A stretch of 34,017 bases of DNA. Source: Bacteroidales bacterium. GTDB taxonomy: Bacteria; Bacteroidota; Bacteroidia; Bacteroidales; 4484-276. The position numbers and the translations under genes were made by a program. The stretch is from the NCBI GenBank assembly GCA_035647615.1, contig DASRND010000028.1, forward strand, positions 1 through 34,017, in the 5' to 3' direction. Positions 1 through 6,440 of the stretch are shown in pieces. The stretch's first letter is position 1. Each line of letters opens with the position of its first letter. A model generated the notes under the pieces. That model was not told the DNA's origin. It did no database searches and saw only the letters and a program-made list of their open reading frames with translations.

Positions 1-55
1 CTCTCGATTGTGCGTTGGCAACTCCCCCTTTAGGGGGTCGGGGGGTGCGCGATGG
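1..55 (-). repeat. REP-like palindromic repeat, copy A (cut by window edge)
   Basis: Read on the minus strand this begins with the arm CGCGCACCCC, then the hairpin CCCCCTAAAGGGGG (plus-strand 24-37), then a tail that is identical over 23 bases to the tail of the copy at 2606-2695. It belongs to the same family as the copies near 33-34 kb. It lies in the opposite orientation to the 2606 copy, so the two bracket the queD-znuC segment as inverted repeats. The element may continue upstream of the window. Confidence 0.8.
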
Positions 56-109
56 ATTATCCCAATTTTATAGTACCAAGCACTAATTTTATCTAATAAA
101 ACAATCACC

Positions 110-117
110 TAAATTTG
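110..117 (+). promoter_or_regulatory. Candidate -7 box upstream of queD
   Basis: TAAATTTG matches the Bacteroidota -7 consensus TAnnTTTG exactly. It ends only 9 bases before the ATG at 127, so a transcript from it would be almost leaderless. No clear TTTG -33 box lies at the usual distance (only T-rich sequence), which lowers confidence. Confidence 0.4.
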
Positions 118-126
118 CATAAAAAA

Positions 127-537
127 ATGAAAGTTACTGCCTGTCGAAAAACGCATTTCAACGCCACGCATCGCCTGCACAACCCAAACTGGGACGATGC
201 GCGCAACGAGAAAATATTTGGGTCGTGCAACAATCCAAACTACCACGGCCACAACTACAACCTGACGGTAAAAGTGAAGGGGGAGGTGGACGCCGAAACC
301 GGCTATGTGATGGACATGAAGGTGCTCAAGGATATTGTGAAAGAGCACATCGAAGATCGCTACGATCATAAAAATCTATATCTCGATGTGGAGGATTTTG
401 CTGATATGAATCCCAGCGCTGAAAATATTGCCATCAAAATCTGGAATCTTTTGCGGGTGCAGATTGATGAAAAATATGAGCTGTCGATTGTTTTGTATGA
501 AACCGAACGCAATTTTGTGGAATACGATGGGAAGTAA
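127..537 (+). CDS. queD: 6-pyruvoyl-tetrahydropterin synthase / QueD family protein
   Basis: Small T-fold enzyme of 136 residues that acts on 7,8-dihydroneopterin triphosphate. In most bacteria this gives 6-carboxytetrahydropterin for queuosine synthesis; the PTPS reaction is the alternative. The three zinc-binding histidines are visible as His15 in HFNATHRLH and His40/His42 in YHGHNY. The catalytic cysteine is Cys34 in FGSCNNPN, and the C-terminal YETERN supplies the conserved glutamate. The spacing of these residues is the same as in the animal PTPS. ATG 127 is chosen over a TTG at 115, which would add only MHKK. The gene heads the zinc-uptake cluster. Family is secure; QueD versus PTPS cannot be settled from sequence alone. 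Confidence 0.9.
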   Translation: MKVTACRKTHFNATHRLHNPNWDDARNEKIFGSCNNPNYHGHNYNLTVKVKGEVDAETGYVMDMKVLKDIVKEHIEDRYDHKNLYLDVEDFADMNPSAENIAIKIWNLLRVQIDEKYELSIVLYETERNFVEYDGK

Positions 538-574
538 GACTGCAGTGGATCGGAATGTTGTTATCTCCGCCGAT

Positions 575-1792
575 ATGCGCAAGGGCTCGTGGCTCAACAG
601 CCTGGGGCGCAGCTTGCTGATAGCTCCGGTGCGTTTTTATCAATATGCCATTTCACCATTTACGCCCGCCAGTTGCCGCCACATCCCCACCTGTAGCGAA
701 TACACGGTGCAAGCCATCAAAAGGCACGGCATCGTAGCCGGTGGCGCTCTCTCGGCCAGCCGCATCGCCCGCTGTCATCCGTGGGGGACTTCCGGCATCG
801 ACCCTGTGCCCAATTTTATTATTAAAAAAATAAACCTTCATAAAATTACCGGCCACACACCGCGTGCGCCGCGATACGACTTGCTGCGGCAAAAAATCAT
901 TACTGTGCTCGCCGTTTTTTTGGTGGTAATAATGGCGGGATGTAATTCAGCAATGGAAGAAAAGTCACAACAAAAGCACCGCCGGGTGTTGGTGAGCATC
1001 CTGCCGCAGAAATATTTTGTCGATCAGATTGCCGGTGATTTGTTGCAAGTCCAGGTGCTAATACCGCCCGGAACGAGCCCACATCTGTACGATCCGGCAC
1101 CCCGGCAGATGGCCGGGATTGCTAAAACCGACATTTACTTTTATAATGGAAGTCTTAGTTTTGAAAAAAATCTGCTGGGCGAGATCAGCGCCAACTTCCC
1201 GGCGCTTAAAACCATTGCGCTAAGCACCGGCATAACAATGCTGGATGGAAGCGAGCAACACTATCACGATGACGGCGACGCCCACGATCACCAGGGAGCC
1301 GATCCGCACATCTGGCTTTCGCCAAAAAATGTGAAGCTGATGGCGAAGACGATTTATGAGACGCTGGCAGCATTTTATCCGGAAGACAGCGCTCGCTTTC
1401 GCGAAAATTATGAGCGCTTTTTATCAGAGACAGAAAAGACTGACCGCGAGATAGCGCAAGAGCTGCAAGCCATGCCCAATCGCAGTTTTATGATTTTTCA
1501 TCCTTCACTCACCTATTTTGCCAAATATTACGATTTGCAACAGATACCCATAGAAATGCAGGGGAAGGAGCCTTCGCCGGCGCAGATGCTGCAATCGATA
1601 AAGCAGGCCAAAGAGGCGGGGCTGCACACCATATTTATTCAGGTAGAGTTTGATCGGGCTAACGCCGAACTGATTGCCCGTGAAATTGATGGACGCATTG
1701 TGCAGATAGACCCGTTGGCCTACAACTGGCCGGAAAATATGCTGGCGATTGCCCACGCACTTAGCGAAAGCGCATTACCAATAAAAAATTAA
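575..1792 (+). CDS. YidD - ZnuA in-frame fusion (membrane insertion factor + zinc-binding protein)
   Basis: One uninterrupted frame encodes two proteins that are normally separate. Residues 1-79 are a complete Yid[11 protein letters not shown], the two-cysteine stretch [16 protein letters not shown] and the terminal DPVP. YidD is a small inner-membrane-associated factor that helps YidC/Sec insertion. After a basic linker, residues 103-122 form a hydrophobic segment ending MAGC (Cys123), which looks like a lipoprotein signal. Residues 123-405 are a full ZnuA periplasmic zinc-binding protein with a histidine/aspartate-rich loop ([12 protein letters not shown]), [20 protein letters not shown] and a C-terminal [11 protein letters not shown]. 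If made as one chain, YidD would be cytoplasmic, the segment would span the membrane and ZnuA would face the periplasm. ATG 575 is chosen; ATG 527, overlapping the queD stop, is also possible. Alternatively ZnuA starts separately at TTG 881. ZnuC follows after 3 bases. Confidence 0.85.
   Translation: MRKGSWLNSLGRSLLIAPVRFYQYAISPFTPASCRHIPTCSEYTVQAIKRHGIVAGGALSASRIARCHPWGTSGIDPVPNFIIKKINLHKITGHTPRAPRYDLLRQKIITVLAVFLVVIMAGCNSAMEEKSQQKHRRVLVSILPQKYFVDQIAGDLLQVQVLIPPGTSPHLYDPAPRQMAGIAKTDIYFYNGSLSFEKNLLGEISANFPALKTIALSTGITMLDGSEQHYHDDGDAHDHQGADPHIWLSPKNVKLMAKTIYETLAAFYPEDSARFRENYERFLSETEKTDREIAQELQAMPNRSFMIFHPSLTYFAKYYDLQQIPIEMQGKEPSPAQMLQSIKQAKEAGLHTIFIQVEFDRANAELIAREIDGRIVQIDPLAYNWPENMLAIAHALSESALPIKN
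881..940 (+). other. znuA: Possible separate start and lipoprotein signal of ZnuA
   Basis: An in-frame TTG at 881 would begin a 20-residue lipoprotein signal (LLRQKI, then a hydrophobic run, then MAGC), with the lipidated cysteine encoded just after the ATG at 932. No ATG lies where a complete signal peptide would need one: the ATG at 932 is already inside the lipobox. ZnuA is therefore either the second half of a YidD fusion or a protein started from a rare TTG. The lipobox has Met rather than Leu at -3, which is acceptable but not ideal. Confidence 0.45.
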
Positions 1793-1795
1793 ACG

Positions 1796-2548
1796 ATGGA
1801 AAAACTCGTTGAACTGCAACAGGTTACTGCCGGATATGCCGATGAGGTGGTGCTTCGCAACATCAACCTCACGGTGCATGCACACGATTTTATTGGGGTG
1901 ATAGGCCCGAATGGGGGTGGCAAAACCACGCTGGTGAATGTAATCCTAGGCATCATCAAGCCGATGTCGGGCAATATCTTATTTCATCCCGACAGCAGCG
2001 GTCGTCGGCGTTTTATCGGGTATCTGCCGCAGGTGAGCCACACCGATAAGAAATTTCCCATCAGCGTGCGCGATGTGGTGCTTTCGGGTCTCGCCACCAG
2101 TCAGCGATTTATGAATCATTATTCTGCCAGCGACTTCGAGCGGGTGCAGCAGGTGCTTTCGCAAATGGGTATCGAACAACTGGCCGGCAAAAACATTGGC
2201 GAGCTTTCGGGCGGACAGTTGCAACGCGTTTTTTTGTGCCGCGCCATCATTGCACAGCCCCGCCTGCTCATCCTCGACGAACCCAACACTTTTGTGGACA
2301 ACAAATTTGAAAGCGACCTTTACCTTATCCTGCGCGAACTCAACAAAGAGATGGCGATTCTGATGGTGTCGCATGATGTGGGAACCATCACTTATTACGT
2401 AAAGTCGATTGCCTGCGTTAACCGGACGCTGCATTACCACGACTCCAACATCATCAGCCAGGAGCAACTGGCCAGCTACAATTGTCCGATACAAATTATT
2501 ACGCATGGCGATGTGCCGCACACGGTTTTACGCACACATCAGCATTAG
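1796..2548 (+). CDS. znuC: Zinc ABC transporter ATP-binding protein ZnuC
   Basis: ATPase subunit of a high-affinity zinc (possibly manganese) importer, 250 residues. The Walker A motif GPNGGGKT is at residues 37-44, the ABC signature LSGGQ at 137-141, Walker B LLILDEP at 157-163 and the switch histidine is His193 in MVSHD. It begins 3 bases after the ZnuA stop, so the two are co-transcribed and probably translationally coupled. The partner permease gene lies downstream, after a 240-base gap that carries a REP-like repeat. The histidine-rich ZnuA partner favours zinc as substrate. Confidence 0.92.
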   Translation: MEKLVELQQVTAGYADEVVLRNINLTVHAHDFIGVIGPNGGGKTTLVNVILGIIKPMSGNILFHPDSSGRRRFIGYLPQVSHTDKKFPISVRDVVLSGLATSQRFMNHYSASDFERVQQVLSQMGIEQLAGKNIGELSGGQLQRVFLCRAIIAQPRLLILDEPNTFVDNKFESDLYLILRELNKEMAILMVSHDVGTITYYVKSIACVNRTLHYHDSNIISQEQLASYNCPIQIITHGDVPHTVLRTHQH

Positions 2549-2605
2549 TTTTTATTAATAAATAATAATTATTTAAGTGATTGATTCTACAGATTTGGGA
2601 AAACC

Positions 2606-2695
2606 TATCGCGCACCCCCCGATCCGCCAACTGGCGGATAAGTTGCCAACGCACAATCGAGAGTGTGTGGGCTGGCTTCTCCGCCAGCCGGCGGA
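2606..2695 (+). repeat. REP-like palindromic repeat, copy B (variant hairpin)
   Basis: Starts with CGCGCACCCCCCGA as in copy A, but the central hairpin CCCCCTAAAGGGGG is replaced by a different perfect hairpin with arms ATCCGCCA and TGGCGGAT (2622-2639). The tail AGTTGCCAACGCACAATCGA is again identical to copy A. A second hairpin, TCCGCC-AGCC-GGCGGA, lies at 2680-2695. The element sits inside the zinc operon between znuC and znuB. Confidence 0.8.
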
Positions 2696-2788
2696 AATGA
2701 TGGGTAGCGTGGACATTTTTAAAATAAGAATATTATTTGAAATTTATGTTTTAAAAGACATAAGTTAAACAGTCACAACAAAAACACC

Positions 2789-3643
2789 GTGGAAGCATTT
2801 TTAGAACTATTCGATCTTCTCTTTTTCCGGAACGCTTTGCTGGCGGCGCTGCTGGCAAGTGTTTCGTGCGGAATTGTGGGCACTTACATTGTGTCGCGGC
2901 GCATGGTTTTTATCAGTGGTGGCATAACGCATGCTTCATTTGGCGGGATTGGCATCGGGTATTTTTTTGGTTTTTCGCCCATTGTCGGGGCTATCTTTTT
3001 TGGGGTGCTCTCGGCGCTGGGCATCGAGTACATGTCGAAAAAAACGGAGGTGCGCGAAGATTCGGTGATTGCCATATTGTGGTCGCTGGGGATGGCTACC
3101 GGTATCATTTTTGTTTTTCTCACGCCCGGCTATTCGGCCAACCTGATGAGTTATCTCTTTGGGAATATCCTCACCGTTTCGCAGCTCAACCTACACCTGC
3201 TGCTCGCTCTTTCGCTGCTGGTTATTCTGGTTTTTGCGTTGTTTTTTAAAACCATACTTTTTGTGGCTTTCGATGAGAATTTTGCGCGTGCCATCCGCCT
3301 CCCCGTGGATGCCATCAATTACCTGCTCATCACATTGGTGGCGCTCACCATTGTGCTCAACATCCGTGTGGCCGGCATTATCCTGGTGCTTTCGTTGCTT
3401 ACCATCCCACAAACCATCGCCAATCTTTTTACTCAAAATTTCAAAACCATGATCTTTCTCTCCATCCTTACGGGGATGATCGGTAGCTTTGCCGGACTGA
3501 TGCTGTCGTGGTTTCTCGACATCCCCTCTGGGGCTGCTATCATATTTTTTCTGGTATTGATATACCTCTTGGCGCGGGTGGTGCTGCAGATCAGGATTTC
3601 CGTGAAGATAAAACGACAAATCAATCCTCATTATGAAAAATAA
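2789..3643 (+). CDS. znuB: Zinc ABC transporter permease ZnuB
   Basis: Integral membrane permease of the ABC-3 family, 284 residues with about eight hydrophobic segments. Family landmarks are the early VSRRMVFISGGITHASFGG stretch, a mid-protein FDENFARA loop and AGIILVLSLLTIPQTIANL. The start is a GTG at 2789, which gives the expected short N-terminus; there is no ATG at a suitable position. The reading frame overlaps the next gene by 11 bases. It completes the importer with ZnuA and ZnuC, although a repeat has been inserted between znuC and znuB, which may have loosened co-transcription. Confidence 0.9.
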   Translation: MEAFLELFDLLFFRNALLAALLASVSCGIVGTYIVSRRMVFISGGITHASFGGIGIGYFFGFSPIVGAIFFGVLSALGIEYMSKKTEVREDSVIAILWSLGMATGIIFVFLTPGYSANLMSYLFGNILTVSQLNLHLLLALSLLVILVFALFFKTILFVAFDENFARAIRLPVDAINYLLITLVALTIVLNIRVAGIILVLSLLTIPQTIANLFTQNFKTMIFLSILTGMIGSFAGLMLSWFLDIPSGAAIIFFLVLIYLLARVVLQIRISVKIKRQINPHYEK

Positions 3644-4193
3644 AAAACAATCGACCAAGGCGCTTGAAAAGAAACAATACATCATGGCGATTCTGGCCAT
3701 CGTGCTGTTGCTGGTATTTGTTTTCGTTTACGTTATCAGCAACCAGCCCATGTGGGGCGAACGCACCGCGGTTGAAAAACCTGCCGGCAAGTCTGAGACG
3801 GCTGTTTTTGATATCGAAGGACAGCTAACTTTTACCGATACTGCCGGTGCGAATATTACCACCATCTACATCGAAATTGCGGACGACGATTATTCGCGTG
3901 AACGCGGCATGATGTATCGGCACTACATTCCCGACACGGTGGGAATGTTGTTCATTTTTCCCGACGAAGCCAGGCGTTGGTTTTGGATGCACGAAACTCC
4001 TTCTTCGCTCGATATTATGTATGCCGATGGCGACAAGCAGATCACGCGCATTATCGAAAATACAGCGCCTTATTCCGAAGAGTCGATGCCTTCAGGCGAC
4101 CCGGCAAAATATGTGATAGAGGTGCAGGCCGGTTTTGCAGCACGGCATCAGATAAAGCAAGGCCATCGTTTCAGCTTTCAGATCCAGCGGTAA
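3633..4193 (+). CDS. DUF192 family protein, membrane-anchored
   Basis: Protein of 186 residues with one N-terminal membrane anchor (about residues 16-37) followed by an extracytoplasmic DUF192 domain. The domain is recognised by the order RGMMYRHYIPDTVGMLFIF, then FWMHETPSSLDIMYAD, then PAKYVIEVQAGF. The biochemical role of DUF192 is not established. The start ATG overlaps the znuB stop by 11 bases, which suggests co-translation with the zinc permease; a role linked to the importer is only inference. Confidence 0.85.
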   Translation: MKNKKQSTKALEKKQYIMAILAIVLLLVFVFVYVISNQPMWGERTAVEKPAGKSETAVFDIEGQLTFTDTAGANITTIYIEIADDDYSRERGMMYRHYIPDTVGMLFIFPDEARRWFWMHETPSSLDIMYADGDKQITRIIENTAPYSEESMPSGDPAKYVIEVQAGFAARHQIKQGHRFSFQIQR

Positions 4194-4249
4194 AGGTTTA
4201 TAGCATCAACTCAGTGGATCTGCGTTGTTTATCAGTTTCCGATTTACAT

Positions 4250-4257
4250 TATCTTTG
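4250..4257 (+). promoter_or_regulatory. Candidate -7 box upstream of the Hpt gene
   Basis: TATCTTTG matches TAnnTTTG exactly. A TTG-rich stretch (4225-4230) lies about 20 bases upstream as a weak -33 element. The start codon is 39 bases downstream. Confidence 0.5.
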
Positions 4258-4296
4258 TGCATTACTCGACTGTTCTAAAAAAAAACTATTGATAAC

Positions 4297-4695
4297 ATGA
4301 TCAACGAAAAGCTATTTCACGAAAAGTACGTTCACTTCGACAAAGAGACGGTGGCTGAGATTATTGATATTTTTATAAAAGAATATCAGGAGCGTATTGA
4401 TAGATTAAGACAAAACCTGGAGACGCGCGACATGGATGAGTTATTAAAAAATGCGCATGCTTTCAAGGGTTCTATTTCCAATTTTGATATGGATAGTAAG
4501 GCCTGCAAGGAGATTTCGAAGATGGAGGAGGAGGTGAAACCACTTTTGCAGGAGGTAAAACAAGGAAGGCCGCTTTCGCAAAATGAAGAAGAAGAGTTTT
4601 TTGAAAAGCTTGACAATACCTTCCAGAATTTTAAAAAAGATTCACGCCGGCTGGTGGGCCAGATCAAAGAGCTAAGAAAACACTACGATTCCTGA
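4297..4695 (+). CDS. Hpt domain (histidine phosphotransfer) protein
   Basis: Small, all-helical, charged protein of 132 residues. The Hpt signature is AHAFKGSISNF at residues 53-63, with His54 as the predicted phospho-accepting histidine and the usual following Lys-Gly. No kinase or receiver domain is attached, so it should be a free-standing phosphorelay carrier between a hybrid histidine kinase and a response regulator encoded elsewhere. It has its own candidate promoter. Its 3' end overlaps the oppositely transcribed STAS gene by 13 bases. Both neighbours are signalling proteins that carry phosphate, so a functional link is plausible but not shown. Confidence 0.85.
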   Translation: MINEKLFHEKYVHFDKETVAEIIDIFIKEYQERIDRLRQNLETRDMDELLKNAHAFKGSISNFDMDSKACKEISKMEEEVKPLLQEVKQGRPLSQNEEEEFFEKLDNTFQNFKKDSRRLVGQIKELRKHYDS

Positions 4696-5027
4696 CCCAA
4701 AGCCTGCAGCGCCTGCTGCTGCGTAGTGTAGATTTTGAATATTCCTGTAAACCCTGAGATATCAAAAATCTCTTTGATATTTTCGCGTAAAGCGCACAGC
4801 AATAACTGCCCGTCTGCGGCCGTAAGTTTTTTGAGCGCTACCAGAAAAATGCGCAAACCCGCGCTGCTCACATAATCCATTCCACTGCAATCGATCACCA
4901 GTGTAGTGTGATTTTGTTCGAGATGATGCAAAATTTTGCTCTCGAGCTGCTGATAGTTGGTGGTGTCGAGCCGCCCCTCGATGCTGATGATGACGGCCTG
5001 CTGGTGTCGCTTTTCAGTTAAAGTCAT
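4683..5027 (-). CDS. STAS domain protein (anti-sigma factor antagonist type)
   Basis: Single STAS domain of 114 residues. The signature is LVIDCSGMDYVSSAGLRIFL, with Ser54/Ser55 as the usual phosphorylation site next to the AGLR turn. Proteins of this class bind an anti-sigma or serine-kinase partner in their unphosphorylated state. No RsbW-like kinase is encoded in the window. The gene converges on the Hpt gene with a 13-base 3' overlap. The start ATG is clear and the length is typical of a stand-alone STAS protein. Confidence 0.88.
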   Translation of the reverse strand: MTLTEKRHQQAVIISIEGRLDTTNYQQLESKILHHLEQNHTTLVIDCSGMDYVSSAGLRIFLVALKKLTAADGQLLLCALRENIKEIFDISGFTGIFKIYTTQQQALQALGQES

Positions 5028-5089
5028 AGCCTTTGTTTTTGGGTGGCTAAAGTAATATAGAATTTGGAAAGTTGTCGGGAAATGAAGAA

Positions 5090-5121
5090 GTTGTGAGGTT
5101 GTTGGGTTAGCGGGTTATCGA
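5090..5121 (+). repeat. Degenerate 8-base periodic repeat
   Basis: GTT recurs at 5090, 5098, 5106 and 5114, giving four consecutive octamers (GTTGTGAG, GTTGTTGG, GTTAGCGG, GTTATCGA). It lies in the gap between the divergent STAS and DUF748-like genes. It is short and degenerate, so it could be chance. Confidence 0.35.
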
Positions 5122-5212
5122 CAATTTCTTTCAGGTCACAACTTTTTCAATTGCTTTTAAACCTAACAGCTAAGATTGTGTTTATCCAGCACAAATCCAT
5201 AAAAACGTGCTA

Positions 5213-6313
5213 ATGACAACTGAATCCAAAAACAAACACCCGCGTCGCTTTTATCAGAAAAAGCGTTTTCTCATTCCTTTCTTTATCCTGCTTGCGCTGA
5301 TTGCGTTTAGGATTTATCTGCCCACATTGGTCAAGAATTATGTAAATAAAACGCTGTCAGACATTCCTGGCTATTACGGACACGTGGCAGATATCGACAT
5401 TGCGCTGTATCGGGGCGCTTACGTTATCGACAGCTTGTACCTTAATAAGGTGGATGCCGAAACGCAGATTCCTTTTTTGAATTTTCCTCACATCGACATT
5501 TCGGTGGAATGGCGCGCCTTGTTTCATGGTAAGATTGTGAGCGAAATTTATATGACCAACCCGGAGATCACTTACATTCCCGAAGATCAGAAGCCTGCTG
5601 ATACCGCCGGAGTTAAGGCCGAAGGTAGCGACTGGACAGAAGCTTTGCGCGATCTGGTTCCCATCGATATCAACTATCTGGAGATTACCGGTGGGCGTCT
5701 CTCTTTTATGAAGTTGCAGGCCGATCCCGATATCGACGTTTTTATTAACAATCTTAGCCTTGTTGCCGAAAATCTGCGCAACGTAAAAGCAAAAGAACAT
5801 ACGCTGCCTTCGCCCATCACTATGCGCGCTACGGCTATCGGCGACGGCAAGGTGAGCCTGGATGGCCGCGTAAATCTGATAAAGGAAATTCCAGATGTGG
5901 ATATCTCTTTTGCGCTGGAAGAAGTAAATACGCCTGCCCTTAACGATTTGTCGAAGCATTATGCCGACATCGACTTTTCGAGTGGCGAGCTGAATATTTA
6001 TAGCGAAGTGGCCATCGCCGACGGTCATCTGACCGGTTATCTCAAAACGATGCTCACCAATGCCAAACTGCTGGGGAATGATGAGAATTTTCTGGAGACG
6101 CTTTGGGAAGGATTTGTTGGCTTTTTCAAATTCGCACTTAAAAACCAACGTACCGACACGCTGGCTACCAAAGTGCCGCTCGAAGGTGATCTCAACAACC
6201 TCGAAGCCGGCGTTTGGCCAGCTATCAAAAGTATCTTCGTAAATGCCTGGATAGAAGCTTTCAGCCGCTCCATCGACAATGAGGTAAATTATGACGATGC
6301 GATAAAGAAATAG
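5213..6313 (+). CDS. AsmA/DUF748-like inner-membrane-anchored protein
   Basis: Protein of 366 residues with a basic N-terminus and one membrane segment (about residues 20-36). A periplasmic region follows that is rich in short beta strands, in the style of AsmA/DUF748 proteins (FPHIDISVEWRALFHGKIVSEIYMTNPEI and similar). Such proteins belong to the wider group of long beta-groove proteins thought to move or guard envelope lipids. The GTG at 5207 adds only two residues, so ATG 5213 is preferred. It stands alone between a divergent STAS gene and the dipeptidyl peptidase gene. The family placement rests on architecture and is moderately secure; the function is inferred. Confidence 0.65.
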   Translation: MTTESKNKHPRRFYQKKRFLIPFFILLALIAFRIYLPTLVKNYVNKTLSDIPGYYGHVADIDIALYRGAYVIDSLYLNKVDAETQIPFLNFPHIDISVEWRALFHGKIVSEIYMTNPEITYIPEDQKPADTAGVKAEGSDWTEALRDLVPIDINYLEITGGRLSFMKLQADPDIDVFINNLSLVAENLRNVKAKEHTLPSPITMRATAIGDGKVSLDGRVNLIKEIPDVDISFALEEVNTPALNDLSKHYADIDFSSGELNIYSEVAIADGHLTGYLKTMLTNAKLLGNDENFLETLWEGFVGFFKFALKNQRTDTLATKVPLEGDLNNLEAGVWPAIKSIFVNAWIEAFSRSIDNEVNYDDAIKK

Positions 6314-6318
6314 GAAGT

Positions 6319-6375
6319 CAGTAGGCAGCAGTTCACAGTCGGCAGTTCACAGTCAGCAGGTTTCAGTCAGCAGGC
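6319..6375 (+). repeat. Heptad-period intergenic repeat H1
   Basis: Six consecutive seven-base units beginning with CAG run from 6329 to 6370 (CAGTTCA, CAGTCGG, CAGTTCA, CAGTCAG, CAGGTTT, CAGTCAG), preceded by a partly phased CAGTAGG at 6319. It fills much of the gap upstream of the dipeptidyl peptidase gene. Confidence 0.7.
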
Positions 6376-6402
6376 TCTGCGCCTCGCGCCATGCTTTTTT
6401 GG

Positions 6403-6410
6403 TACTTTTG
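6403..6410 (+). promoter_or_regulatory. Candidate -7 box upstream of dipeptidyl peptidase III
   Basis: TACTTTTG matches TAnnTTTG exactly and ends 30 bases before the ATG at 6441. No good TTTG -33 box is seen at the usual distance. Confidence 0.45.
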
Positions 6411-6440
6411 CCCCCAACAATCATCCATAAATTTCTGCCA

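Noticed and set aside
2577-2768. 63-codon frame between znuC and znuB
   Set aside because: It is mostly a translation of the REP-like repeat and has no recognisable protein features.
5357-6148. 263-codon minus-strand frame opposite the AsmA-like gene
   Set aside because: A shadow frame: the plus-strand protein has a membrane anchor and a coherent domain, while the opposite frame has no recognisable motif.
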